Below, piece after piece: positions 17,282 through 25,013 of a DNA stretch of 64,000 bases; the stretch's first letter is position 1, and every line of letters starts with the position of its first letter. The notes beneath the pieces were generated by a model. It had not been told where the DNA came from. It saw only the letters and a list, made by a program, of their open reading frames with translations, and searched no databases. The translations under genes were made by a program, and so were the position numbers. Origin of the DNA: Mycobacterium paraterrae (lineage in GTDB: Bacteria > Actinomycetota > Actinomycetes > Mycobacteriales > Mycobacteriaceae); contig NZ_CP092488.2 in assembly GCF_022430545.2 (NCBI RefSeq), forward strand, positions 1,550,001-1,614,000. Direction: 5' to 3'.

Positions 17282-17440
17282 CTAGAACCAAACTTTTCGC
17301 CCGCCGACCGGCCGCCCCACCGCACCGAGGACGAACAGGATGACGCCAATCGCCACCAAGATCCATCCGAGGGTGATCAAAAGGGGTACCGGAAGCACAT
17401 AGCCGAGGACGAGCAAAATAATTCCGAGGACGATCATCAT
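17282..17440 (-). CDS. 52-residue membrane micro-protein (DUF6131-like), distal copy
   Basis: A short gene starting ATG 17440 with AAGGAGTC just upstream and ending TAG 17282-17284. The product is almost wholly hydrophobic: MMIVLGIILLVLGYV, then a second span around ITLGWILVAIGVILFVL, ending VGRPVGGRKVWF. It is a paralogue of the next gene upstream (same GxILLxLGYVL start and VGRPVGGR tail). Two short helices in the plasma membrane are predicted. The family is common in actinobacteria, of unknown function. Third gene of a small operon. Confidence 0.82.
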   Translation of the reverse strand: MMIVLGIILLVLGYVLPVPLLITLGWILVAIGVILFVLGAVGRPVGGRKVWF

Positions 17441-17516
17441 GACTCCTTATTCTTCAATTGTTGACGTACTTCATTTGTTTCGAGCGGCCCGTCAGGCCGA
17501 CTCCGCGCAGTCTGGG

Positions 17517-17672
17517 TCAATACCAATAGCGCCGGCCACCCACTGGGCGACCGACGGAGCCGAGCACCCACAAGACCGCTCCGATCACCAGCAGAATGAT
17601 GCCGATCGTCTGCAGCACAGCAACTTTGAGGACGTATCCCAATATCAGCAGGATGATGCCCAAGCCGATCAT
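17517..17672 (-). CDS. 51-residue membrane micro-protein (DUF6131-like), proximal copy
   Basis: Start ATG 17672, stop TGA 17517-17519. The product begins MIGLGIILLILGYVLKVAVL and ends VGRPVGGRRYWY, with two hydrophobic spans. Its start overlaps the stop of the upstream 84-residue gene as ATGA, so the two are coupled. It is followed 76 nt later by its paralogue. The shared C-terminal motif GRPVGGR plus aromatic end is the recognisable family feature. Function unknown. Confidence 0.85.
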   Translation of the reverse strand: MIGLGIILLILGYVLKVAVLQTIGIILLVIGAVLWVLGSVGRPVGGRRYWY

Positions 17673-17923
17673 GACGCCTCCGTCCCGATCAATTGGTCGA
17701 TGTCAAAGCCAGGCATCGAACTTGGTTGCGGCAAATGGCAGTCGGTAACTTTCGGGTTGACACCCGCATAGTTAAGTGGACCCGCCAGCACAGTGACTGC
17801 GATCGTGCCGAGGGTGGCACAGTTTTGTTCGGTGTTTTTCAAATAGTCCCGCTGGAATGCGGCTATCACGCCGATTACCAGCCACACCACCACGATCGAA
17901 CTGATCAAACCTCCGCCACGCAT
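17669..17923 (-). CDS. Small single-span exported or membrane protein
   Basis: An 84-residue protein starting ATG 17923 behind GGAGGTCAG. One membrane helix at residues ~5-26 (LISSIVVVWLVIGVIAAF) is followed by a short outer part with two Cys (QNCATLGTI and VTDCHLP) that could form a disulfide. I do not recognise a named family. It is first in a three-gene operon with two DUF6131-like micro-proteins and has a SigF-like promoter 45 nt ahead of its start. Confidence 0.78.
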   Translation of the reverse strand: MRGGGLISSIVVVWLVIGVIAAFQRDYLKNTEQNCATLGTIAVTVLAGPLNYAGVNPKVTDCHLPQPSSMPGFDIDQLIGTEAS

Positions 17924-17967
17924 CCTGACCTCCATTTTTTGGGGCAAAACCGTAGAGCAGCGCTAAG

Positions 17968-17994
17968 GTACCCAGGCTGGCAAACGTCCAAACA
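17968..17994 (-). promoter_or_regulatory. SigF-like promoter of the micro-protein operon
   Basis: On the minus strand TGTTT (17994-17990), 16 nt spacer, GGGTAC (17973-17968) is close to the mycobacterial SigF pattern GGTTT-N15-17-GGGTAT. It sits 45 nt from ATG 17923. General-stress control of this operon is inferred. Confidence 0.5.
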
Positions 17995-18084
17995 TTTGGA
18001 CTGGATATCTGAATTGCCGTCTGACAGAGGTATTTCGTGCGACCCCGCTCAGCAGCGATTTTCGGGCGTCGGCCGCGCGGAATG

Positions 18085-18098
18085 AGTACTGCAGTACT
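18085..18098. repeat. Perfect 14-bp palindrome
   Basis: AGTACTGCAGTACT lies between the methyltransferase gene and the micro-protein operon, 90 bp upstream of the SigF-like promoter. It could be an operator; nothing in the sequence identifies its binder. Confidence 0.35.
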
Positions 18099-18154
18099 AC
18101 AAAACCGGTGTGCGAAAAACGTCTCGCGCCGAGGGATTTCGCTGTGTCAGCAAA

Positions 18155-19087
18155 TCAGGGCCGGCGCGCGGCCGTGAAGACAACGGGCGGCATCGCGTCG
18201 GGCGGCGGCACCTGCCGGCCATGCCGGGCCAGCAGATCGGCCATGCCGATCGCGGACGCCTCCCAGCCGTGTCCGCCCAGCCAGTCGACGATGTCCGTGC
18301 GCTCCTCGGGGTACCAGAGTTCTTCGACGTCGGGAACCTCCGCGCCGAGCACCTCGGCCGCGGCCGCGCGGAAGCGAGTCGACTGCTCGCGCTGACTGGC
18401 CAGCAACTCGGGGTTTACCGCCTGCTTGGACGGGCCATTGGTGGCCAGTCGGCTGCCCGGCGCGCTCAGCTCGTCGATCCGTTCGAGCAAGAGATCTTGA
18501 GCCGCCGCCGGCAGGTAACGCAGCAGCCCCTCGGCCGACCACATGGTCGGCGCGGATGCGTCGAAACCCGCGTGCTGCAACGCTTCCGGCCAGTCGTCAC
18601 GTAGATCCACCGCCACGCTGACCAATCGCGCGGCGGGCTGGGCGCCGTGCCGCCGCAGCGTGCCGGACTTGAATTCGAGCACCTTCGCCTGATCCAGTTC
18701 GTACACCGTGGTGCCGTCGGGCCAGGGCAGCCGCCACGAACGTGAGTCGAGGCCGGATGCCAGAATCACCACCTGCCGGATGCCGGACGACACCGCGTCA
18801 AGGAACAACTCATCGAACCACTTCGTGCGTACCGCCATGAAGTCGACCATCACCTGTCGCAGCGCGCCCGCCTGCGGCTCCAATTCGGACAGTGCCGCCG
18901 ACAGCTTCGGGTCCGACGTCAGGCTCCACATGCCCGGACCGGCCGCGTCGAGGAACACCTGCGCGTAGGGGTCTTGGATCAGCGGGTTCTCGCTGACCGT
19001 TTCGGCGGCGCGGGCCGCGGCCACTCCGAGGGCGGTCGAGCCGACACTTTCGGTGATTTCCCACGAATCGTTGTCGGTCCGCGCCAT
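18155..19087 (-). CDS. SAM-dependent O-methyltransferase family protein (Rv3767c-like)
   Basis: A 310-residue class I methyltransferase of the leucine carboxyl methyltransferase-like group common in mycobacteria (TIGR00027 type). Markers are the N-terminal ESVGSTALGVAAARA, NPLIQDPYAQVFLDAAG, the SAM loop VVILASGLDSRSWRLPWP near residue 107, and ELDQAKVLEFK with the acidic ribose-binding end. The ring MWSAEGLLRYLPAAAQDLL is typical. Substrate unknown. Start ATG 19087. Same position as Rv3767c. Confidence 0.88.
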   Translation of the reverse strand: MARTDNDSWEITESVGSTALGVAAARAAETVSENPLIQDPYAQVFLDAAGPGMWSLTSDPKLSAALSELEPQAGALRQVMVDFMAVRTKWFDELFLDAVSSGIRQVVILASGLDSRSWRLPWPDGTTVYELDQAKVLEFKSGTLRRHGAQPAARLVSVAVDLRDDWPEALQHAGFDASAPTMWSAEGLLRYLPAAAQDLLLERIDELSAPGSRLATNGPSKQAVNPELLASQREQSTRFRAAAAEVLGAEVPDVEELWYPEERTDIVDWLGGHGWEASAIGMADLLARHGRQVPPPDAMPPVVFTAARRP

Positions 19088-19150
19088 CCCTCGTCCTCCC
19101 CTTTGTAGCCAGCATCGGACACTACGCGAGCCGCCTGTCAGGGCGCTGGC

Positions 19151-20197
19151 GTGCGTAGTAGCTTCACCTTCGTGGAGGAGCTCACGGCCCCGGACGGCCT
19201 CGCGGAGTGGATGTCGGACCAGGGTTTAGGCGAGGGCCCGCTCGAGAACGTCGCCACGATAAGCGGCGGAACACAAAACATCATGCTGCGGTTCAGCCGC
19301 TCCGGGCGCGAATACGTACTGCGCCGCGGGCCCCGGCACCTGCGCCCCCGCAGCAACATCGTGATCATGCGGGAGACCGAAGTGCTGGCGGCGCTGGCCG
19401 GCACCGACGTCCCGCATCCGCGGCTGATCGCCACCTGTGCCGACACCGGCGTGCTGGGCGATGCGGTGTTCTATTTGATGGAACCCGTCGACGGCTTCAA
19501 TGCCGGTCAAGAGTTGCCGGACCTGCACGCCGGCGACCCGGCCGTGCGATTCGGCATGGGACTGTCGATGGCCGAGTCGCTGGCCAATCTCGGCGCGGTC
19601 GACTACCAGGCGGTCGGTCTGGGCGGGTATGGCAAGCCGGACGGCTTCCTGGAACGTCAAGTGTCGCGGTGGCTTTCGGAGCTGGACGGCTACCGGAAGT
19701 TCGACAATTACCCCGGGCCCGACATCCCAGGTGTCGACGACGTCGCCACCTGGCTCGACGAGAGACGGCCCACGCACTGGACGCCGGGCATCATGCACGG
19801 TGACTACCACGCCGCCAACGTGATGTTCTCCCGCACCGGTCCCGACGTCGTCGCGATCGTCGACTGGGAGATGTCCACGATCGGGGACCCACTGCTCGAC
19901 CTGGGCTGGTTGCTGGCCACCTGGGGACAGTCGCCGGCGTTCAGCGGTCAGTTGTTCGAATACAGCGGCATGGCCGCCCCGAGTGACCTCGTCGAGCAGT
20001 ACTCCTGCAACACCACCCGCGACCTGTCGCACATCACCTGGTACACGGTGCTGGCCTGCTTCAAGCTGGGGATCGTGCTGGAAGGTACCCATGCCAGGGC
20101 GTTCGCGGGCAAGGCGCCCAAAGAGATTGGCGATTTGCTGCACAGTGCCACCGTCCAGCTCTTCGAGCAGGCTCTGACCCTGATGGCCACCGCATGA
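19151..20197 (+). CDS. Phosphotransferase family protein (APH fold)
   Basis: A 348-residue kinase with SGGTQNIMLRF near residue 40, catalytic loop HGDYHAANVMF near 216 and metal loop IVDWEMSTIGDPLLDLGW near 237. It is similar in layout to the kinase at 6354 and likely acts on an acyl-CoA or lipid alcohol. Its stop overlaps, as ATGA, a tiny frame that looks like the last 30 residues of an acyl-CoA dehydrogenase, suggesting that a partner dehydrogenase was once encoded downstream. Start GTG 19151; GTG 19172 is an alternative. Confidence 0.85.
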   Translation: MRSSFTFVEELTAPDGLAEWMSDQGLGEGPLENVATISGGTQNIMLRFSRSGREYVLRRGPRHLRPRSNIVIMRETEVLAALAGTDVPHPRLIATCADTGVLGDAVFYLMEPVDGFNAGQELPDLHAGDPAVRFGMGLSMAESLANLGAVDYQAVGLGGYGKPDGFLERQVSRWLSELDGYRKFDNYPGPDIPGVDDVATWLDERRPTHWTPGIMHGDYHAANVMFSRTGPDVVAIVDWEMSTIGDPLLDLGWLLATWGQSPAFSGQLFEYSGMAAPSDLVEQYSCNTTRDLSHITWYTVLACFKLGIVLEGTHARAFAGKAPKEIGDLLHSATVQLFEQALTLMATA

Positions 20198-20286
20198 TCT
20201 TCTCCGACATGCGGGCCGTCCGGCTCTACGACGGTCCCGCCGAAGTGCAGACGTACGCGATCGCCCGCCAGGTTTTGCGGCCCTAG
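20194..20286 (+). pseudogene. Acyl-CoA dehydrogenase C-terminal remnant
   Basis: A 30-codon frame begins with ATG overlapping the kinase stop and reads FSDMRAVRLYDGPAEVQTYA then IARQVLRP before TAG. The pattern R-x-x-R-L-x-DGP-x-EV...IAR is the conserved end of acyl-CoA dehydrogenases. No catalytic or FAD-binding part precedes it, so it is best read as what remained after an internal deletion joined the gene start to its last codons. The TAG overlaps the stop of the convergent STAS gene. Confidence 0.65.
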
Positions 20287-20693
20287 TCCCCCGGGGTCAG
20301 CGCCGCGTCCACACTGGGGTAGAGCGCGACGACGTTGTCCAGGCCGGTCAGCTGGATCGGCCTGCTGGCCGCCGGACTGTTCGCCACGACTGCGATCCGG
20401 GTCGCGCCGCCGACCTTCTCGTTCGTCGCCGCGAGTATCCGCAACCCGACCGACGCCATGAAGGTGACACCGGAGAGTTCGATGGCGAGAACAGCGGGAT
20501 TGGCTTCGAGGGCCTGCGCGATCGCTTCTTCGAAAGCGGGCGCGGTGCTGAGATCGATCTCGCCGCTAATGCTGACAACGGCGGCGCCATCCCGGTGCGC
20601 GACGGAGGTGGTAATCGGATCCGCAGCTGACAACGGCCATCCTTCGTCTGAAGTGATCCCATTGCCGGCGAGCACGGTGCCGACCCAGGCCAC
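20283..20693 (-). CDS. STAS-domain anti-anti-sigma factor
   Basis: A 136-residue single STAS domain. GEIDLSTAPAFEEAI and IELSGVTFMASVGLRIL are the family strands; the Ser in MASVG corresponds to the Ser phosphorylated by anti-sigma kinases, though the preceding Asp of the usual DS pair is Ala. Predicted to release a sigma factor by binding an anti-sigma partner. Start GTG 20693; TTG 20633, with GAAGGA upstream, would give a 116-residue protein beginning just before the domain. Divergent from the phosphatase/kinase gene, its likely partner. Confidence 0.82.
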   Translation of the reverse strand: MAWVGTVLAGNGITSDEGWPLSAADPITTSVAHRDGAAVVSISGEIDLSTAPAFEEAIAQALEANPAVLAIELSGVTFMASVGLRILAATNEKVGGATRIAVVANSPAASRPIQLTGLDNVVALYPSVDAALTPGD

Positions 20694-20843
20694 CCGGCAA
20701 ATTCGCTGAAATAGTACTGCACGGTTCCGCGCTAGGAGGCTCGGTTAGTCTGAGCGAGACGTATGCCCGCCGCGGAGAATCGGGAGGTTCGATGTCCACG
20801 CTCCCGCGCCGGTCCAGGTGATCATCGCGCCGGTGCCCAACGC

Positions 20844-23027
20844 ATGACGACCGACGATTTCCTCGTCCAATACGCGGCGGCGCTGCGGGCGCATGTGCAG
20901 AGCGGCGGAGCACGAGACCTCGGCGTCGGCAACGAGCTGGGACGCCAAGCGCTGCGCGACGACGTCAGCATGCTGAAGATCGTCGAGACGCACGTCGAGC
21001 TGGTCGGCAAACTGGCACAACAGGATCCGGGCTTCGACAGCGCCGAGGCGCTGGCGTTTCTGCTGCACACCCTCGCCCCGCTCGATGCCGCGACACGGCG
21101 ATCCGAAGAGCAGCGGGTGCGCGCCGACGATCTCGCCGACCGCGACCAGTTTCGCAACGCGGTCGTCAACTCGTTGCAGGAGGGCTTCTTCGTCGCCGAG
21201 CCCGGCGGTGCGGTGACCGAGATCAACGAGGCTTTCGTCAGGCTCACCGGCTACTCCGCCGACGGACTGCCGTACCGGTGGCCGCACCCGTGGTTGGTGG
21301 ACCACGAATCAGCGCGCACCCAACAGGCCCGGCTGGCCGTGGAGAAGCAGGTGCAGTACGACACTCCCATCCGGCATCGCGACGGTCGCCTGGTGTGGGT
21401 CGCGGTCAACATCAACTGGGTCGAATCGGGCGACGGCGACAGCCACGTGTATGTCGGAACGCTGCGCGATATCACCGCCGAGCGCGCGTTCGCGGCACGG
21501 GAAAGCGCCGTGCTCCGGTTGGCCACGGCGGTCAGCGTCGCCAAGAGCATGTCCGACGTCTTGTCGATCACGCTCGACGAGTGCCGCCTCACCCTCGACG
21601 TACACCGGGTGGTGGCCGCGTTGTGGCCGGCCGACGGCACCGAGCCCACCATCCAGGTCGCCGGCAAGCTGACGGCGCCGGACTGGCGTCACCTGGACCC
21701 GGCGCTGCGAGAAATCTTCGCGCAGGCGCGGCGGCAGCTTCCGCTGACCGTTCAGCCGATCGAAAGTCCTGACGCCCCTGGCCAATCCAGCGGCGTGGTT
21801 GCCGTGTTGACCGGCGCCGGCACCGTCACACTCTGGCTCGAGCTTCGGGTGCCGCGGCGGATCAGCGGCGAGGATCGGCTGCTGATCACGGTGCTCGTGG
21901 GTCACCTCGGGCTGGCGATCCAGCACGTGCGCCAGTTCGAAGCGGCCCGTGAGACGTCACTGACCCTGCAGCATGCGATGCTGGCGGCCGCCGAACTCCC
22001 GCCTGGTTTCGCGGTCCGCTACGAGCCGGCCGTCACTCCACTGGAGATCGGCGGTGACTGGTACGACGTGCTCCGGATCGGCGCGAGCCGGATCGGCATC
22101 ATCGTCGGCGACTGCGTAGGGCGAGGCCTGCCGGCCGCGGCGGTGATGGGTCAGCTACGGGCCTCGGCGCGGGCCCTACTGCTGACCGGCGCCGAGCCCG
22201 CGAAGCTGCTCGAGGAGCTCGACGCGGTTGCCGAGTTGATCCCGAATGCGTTCTGCACCACGGTGTTTCTGGCCGTACTCGACACCGATTCCGGCGAGTT
22301 GTCCTACAGCTGCGCCGGCCATCTGCCCGCCGTGCTGGCCGAACCGGGCAAGGGGCACCGGCTAATCGCCGACGCGCGGTCGGTTCCGTTGGCGGTCCAG
22401 CGCAAAGCTTCTCGTCCACAATCGTCTGTGACGCTGCCGCCGGGTTCGACGCTGATGCTCTACACCGACGGCCTCGTCGAGCGCCGCGACGTGCCGCTGG
22501 ATGACGGCATGGCCCACCTCGGCGCCACCGTGTCACTGGCCGCGAATCAGACCGTCGATGCCGTCGCCGACGCGGCGCTCGCCGAACTGGCGCCGCCCGA
22601 CGGCTACGACGACGACATCGCCATCGTCGTGTATCGCCGGCCCTACCCGTCGCTGGCGATCCATCAGGTGGTCAAGGCCGACCAGCTCGGCGAACTCCGG
22701 CATCAGCTTGCGGCGTGGCTGGATGACGCCGGCGTGGGTGAAGAACGGGTGGCCGACATCGTGCTGGCGGTCAACGAAGCCGTCGCCAACAGCATCGAGC
22801 ACGGCTACCAGGGCCGCAAACTGGGCAAAGTCCGACTCAAGGGTGACAACGACGGGTCGCGCATCCGGATCAGGATCATCGACAAGGGGTCGTGGAAGCC
22901 GGCGGCCACCGATCCCGGTGTCCGGGGCCGCGGGCTGCTGTTGATCCGCGCGGTCAGCGACTGGCTCGAGATGGATTGCACGCCAAAGGGAACGACGGTC
23001 GATATGAGTTTCAGCCTGGCTACCTAG
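20844..23027 (+). CDS. RsbU-like multidomain protein: PAS, GAF-like, PP2C (SpoIIE) phosphatase and HATPase kinase
   Basis: A 727-residue cytoplasmic switch protein. In order: helical RsbU_N-like head (residues 1-95), PAS domain (~105-220; FRNAVVNSLQEGFFVAEPGG, FVRLTGYS), GAF-like region (~225-370), SpoIIE/PP2C phosphatase (~375-590; IGGDWYDVLRIGASRIGIIVGD and GYDDDIAIVV metal Asp residues) and a C-terminal RsbW-type ATPase (~600-727; VNEAVANSIEHGY, GVRGRGLLLIRAVSD). Phosphatase and kinase activities toward a STAS protein in one chain are predicted. ATG 20844 chosen over 20763. Confidence 0.87.
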   Translation: MTTDDFLVQYAAALRAHVQSGGARDLGVGNELGRQALRDDVSMLKIVETHVELVGKLAQQDPGFDSAEALAFLLHTLAPLDAATRRSEEQRVRADDLADRDQFRNAVVNSLQEGFFVAEPGGAVTEINEAFVRLTGYSADGLPYRWPHPWLVDHESARTQQARLAVEKQVQYDTPIRHRDGRLVWVAVNINWVESGDGDSHVYVGTLRDITAERAFAARESAVLRLATAVSVAKSMSDVLSITLDECRLTLDVHRVVAALWPADGTEPTIQVAGKLTAPDWRHLDPALREIFAQARRQLPLTVQPIESPDAPGQSSGVVAVLTGAGTVTLWLELRVPRRISGEDRLLITVLVGHLGLAIQHVRQFEAARETSLTLQHAMLAAAELPPGFAVRYEPAVTPLEIGGDWYDVLRIGASRIGIIVGDCVGRGLPAAAVMGQLRASARALLLTGAEPAKLLEELDAVAELIPNAFCTTVFLAVLDTDSGELSYSCAGHLPAVLAEPGKGHRLIADARSVPLAVQRKASRPQSSVTLPPGSTLMLYTDGLVERRDVPLDDGMAHLGATVSLAANQTVDAVADAALAELAPPDGYDDDIAIVVYRRPYPSLAIHQVVKADQLGELRHQLAAWLDDAGVGEERVADIVLAVNEAVANSIEHGYQGRKLGKVRLKGDNDGSRIRIRIIDKGSWKPAATDPGVRGRGLLLIRAVSDWLEMDCTPKGTTVDMSFSLAT

Positions 23028-24476
23028 TCAGGGCAGCACGGTGTGCATCAACATCACGTCGTACGCCGACCACAGCGACAAGTTGAAGTACAGGTCCTTG
23101 CCGTTCGACCACGGGTGGATCATCGGCGCGTAGATGCCGCCGGGCATCTGGAACGACGAGACCAGCGGCTGCTCGGGACTCCACGGCCCCTCCGGCGCCG
23201 GTGCGGTGCGGGCGATGACGTCGTTGTTACCGCCGTTGGTGTACAGCACCAGATATTGCTTGAGGTAGTCGTTGTACTGGGCCGACATCTCGCCGACCGG
23301 ACCCGGGAAGATCGGCGTCGCCGCTCCCGGGTCACCCGGGACCCAGCCGCGGCCCTCGCCGTTCCAGTACTGGTACCTGCTGATATCGGGCAACGCATTC
23401 GGCTGGACGCGGGACAGGAAGGCCGCGCCGCTGCGGCCGGACGGCGTCCCGAACGAGTAGATGTAGCCGTCCTTGCCACGCATGAATGCGGCCATCTGGA
23501 AGTTCTCGTTACCCGGAACGAAGCGCCCACCCGGCACGGTGTCCGCCCCGGCGAGCCGGATGCTGGAGGGATAAATCCCCCACGACTGACCGTTGTCCAG
23601 CGAACGCGCGATGCCCGAGTAGTTGGTCGACCACTCCCCGTCGCGGCCCCAGCTCTTGATCGACATGAAGCTCATGTACTGGGTGCGGCCCATCGACAGC
23701 GCGGACGTCGGAATCATGCCGGTTTCGTGACTGGCCTTGTGGATGCTGTTGAGCACCTGCTTGGAAAGCCCCGGTGCCCACACCGGCGAGCCCGAATACG
23801 GGTTGTTCGGCACGCCGTCGGCGACGTGGATGCCGTGCGACAGGTCGCGGTCGTTACTGCGGAACAGCGTGTTGTACCGCCACTGCTGGCCGTGCACGGC
23901 GCAGTAACCGAAGGTGTCGCCGAATGCCATCAACACCTGACGGTTTGCCGGATCGCCGTTGTCCCAAGGGATCCCGAGGTCAGTCCCGGAGATACCGAAG
24001 CGTTCCAGGGTGTGGTTCGGGCTGTTCGGCCCGGTCACATATTCGACGAGCGACGTCGGTGCACCCGCGATTGCCGCCGGCGGCGGTGAGGGTGGAACCG
24101 GAACCGCCTCGGGGACAGCTTGATTGGCGTTGGGCGATTGCGGCACGGCCGCAGCGCCGGGGGCCGGCGGGACGGGCGTGACCGCCGCCTGGAGTTGCGC
24201 CGGCCGTTGTGGAATCGCCTTCAGCAGGCCCGAGATCAGCGGGCCCAGCTTGGGCAGCGGCGCGTTGTCGTTGGTGCCACGCGGCCTGCGGCCGGTCGGC
24301 GGCGCGACAGGTCCAGGCGTCGGCATGGTCGGCATTCCAGCGGGCGGCGGGACGTTCGCCTCGGGAGCGCTGCAGGGAACCGCGAAAGCGGGTGGTGCGT
24401 AGCCGACCGGCACGATGAGCGCCACCACGGTCACCAGGGCCACGGGTACCGAAACAATTCGACGGTTCGCCGACAT
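23028..24476 (-). CDS. Secreted DUF4185 protein (GH183-type D-arabinanase-like)
   Basis: A 482-residue exported protein: signal peptide at residues 1-32 (ending PPAFAV), a Pro-rich linker to ~140, then a DUF4185 beta-propeller-like domain with TDLGIPWDNGDPANRQVLMAFGDTFG, FRSNDRDLSHGIHV and YAPMIHPWSNGKDLYFNLS. Some DUF4185 proteins are endo-D-arabinofuranases (GH183) that cut arabinogalactan and lipoarabinomannan; activity here is inference. Start ATG 24476 follows GAGAGGTGG. Tail to tail, with no gap, with the switch protein gene. Confidence 0.82.
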   Translation of the reverse strand: MSANRRIVSVPVALVTVVALIVPVGYAPPAFAVPCSAPEANVPPPAGMPTMPTPGPVAPPTGRRPRGTNDNAPLPKLGPLISGLLKAIPQRPAQLQAAVTPVPPAPGAAAVPQSPNANQAVPEAVPVPPSPPPAAIAGAPTSLVEYVTGPNSPNHTLERFGISGTDLGIPWDNGDPANRQVLMAFGDTFGYCAVHGQQWRYNTLFRSNDRDLSHGIHVADGVPNNPYSGSPVWAPGLSKQVLNSIHKASHETGMIPTSALSMGRTQYMSFMSIKSWGRDGEWSTNYSGIARSLDNGQSWGIYPSSIRLAGADTVPGGRFVPGNENFQMAAFMRGKDGYIYSFGTPSGRSGAAFLSRVQPNALPDISRYQYWNGEGRGWVPGDPGAATPIFPGPVGEMSAQYNDYLKQYLVLYTNGGNNDVIARTAPAPEGPWSPEQPLVSSFQMPGGIYAPMIHPWSNGKDLYFNLSLWSAYDVMLMHTVLP

Positions 24477-24625
24477 GTCCCACCTCTCCAGGGGGCGAGC
24501 CGTCCACGTTGACGTTCGCAGTTACCCATGTGACGATAGAGGCGAATGGGACCTGTGAAACCTGCGAGACGTCAATAGGTATCCATCCGTGACCGTGTCG
24601 CAACCACTCCGGTTGAATCGACTTC

Positions 24626-25003
24626 ATGGATCAGACAGCGATGGCGCGCAAAGCCTTTGCCCACGACGCCGTCGTCGCGATGCGGGACGACGCCAGCCCG
24701 AACGCGCTCGGCGGCGCGATTACCAAGGCGTTGTGCGGAAGCTGGGACCACCAGCCGCCGTGCCCGTTGGCGCCGCACCACGTCAGCAGCACGCCCGCGG
24801 GTGGCCTCGTGGCGGTCCGCGTCGTGTTCGCCACCGAACCCTCACACGAGCAGCGGGTGCGGACCCTGATCGGCGACGCGTTGGCAGCCGGCCGGCTGGA
24901 CGTCCCGGACGGTGGCATCGCACGATGGGAGCTACGGTCGGCGACCGCGAGCAGCGTGCGCACCGACGAGCACGACCTGGCCGCGCACCTCGTCGAGCAC
25001 TGA
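24626..25003 (+). CDS. Conserved hypothetical protein
   Basis: A 125-residue protein without signal or membrane span. Visible features are a short CGSWDHQPPCPLAPHH segment near residues 37-52 with two Cys and two His, and a C-terminal acidic DEHDLAAHLVEH. The Cys/His set could bind a metal, but I do not recognise the family. It stands alone between the divergent DUF4185 gene and the convergent cluster hydrolase. Confidence 0.55.
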   Translation: MDQTAMARKAFAHDAVVAMRDDASPNALGGAITKALCGSWDHQPPCPLAPHHVSSTPAGGLVAVRVVFATEPSHEQRVRTLIGDALAAGRLDVPDGGIARWELRSATASSVRTDEHDLAAHLVEH

Positions 25004-25013
25004 CGCGCGACGC

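Noticed and set aside
17237..17464. 75-codon plus-strand open frame upstream of tcrX
   Set aside because: It is the antisense of the 52-residue membrane micro-protein, which has a strong ribosome site and a clear paralogue.
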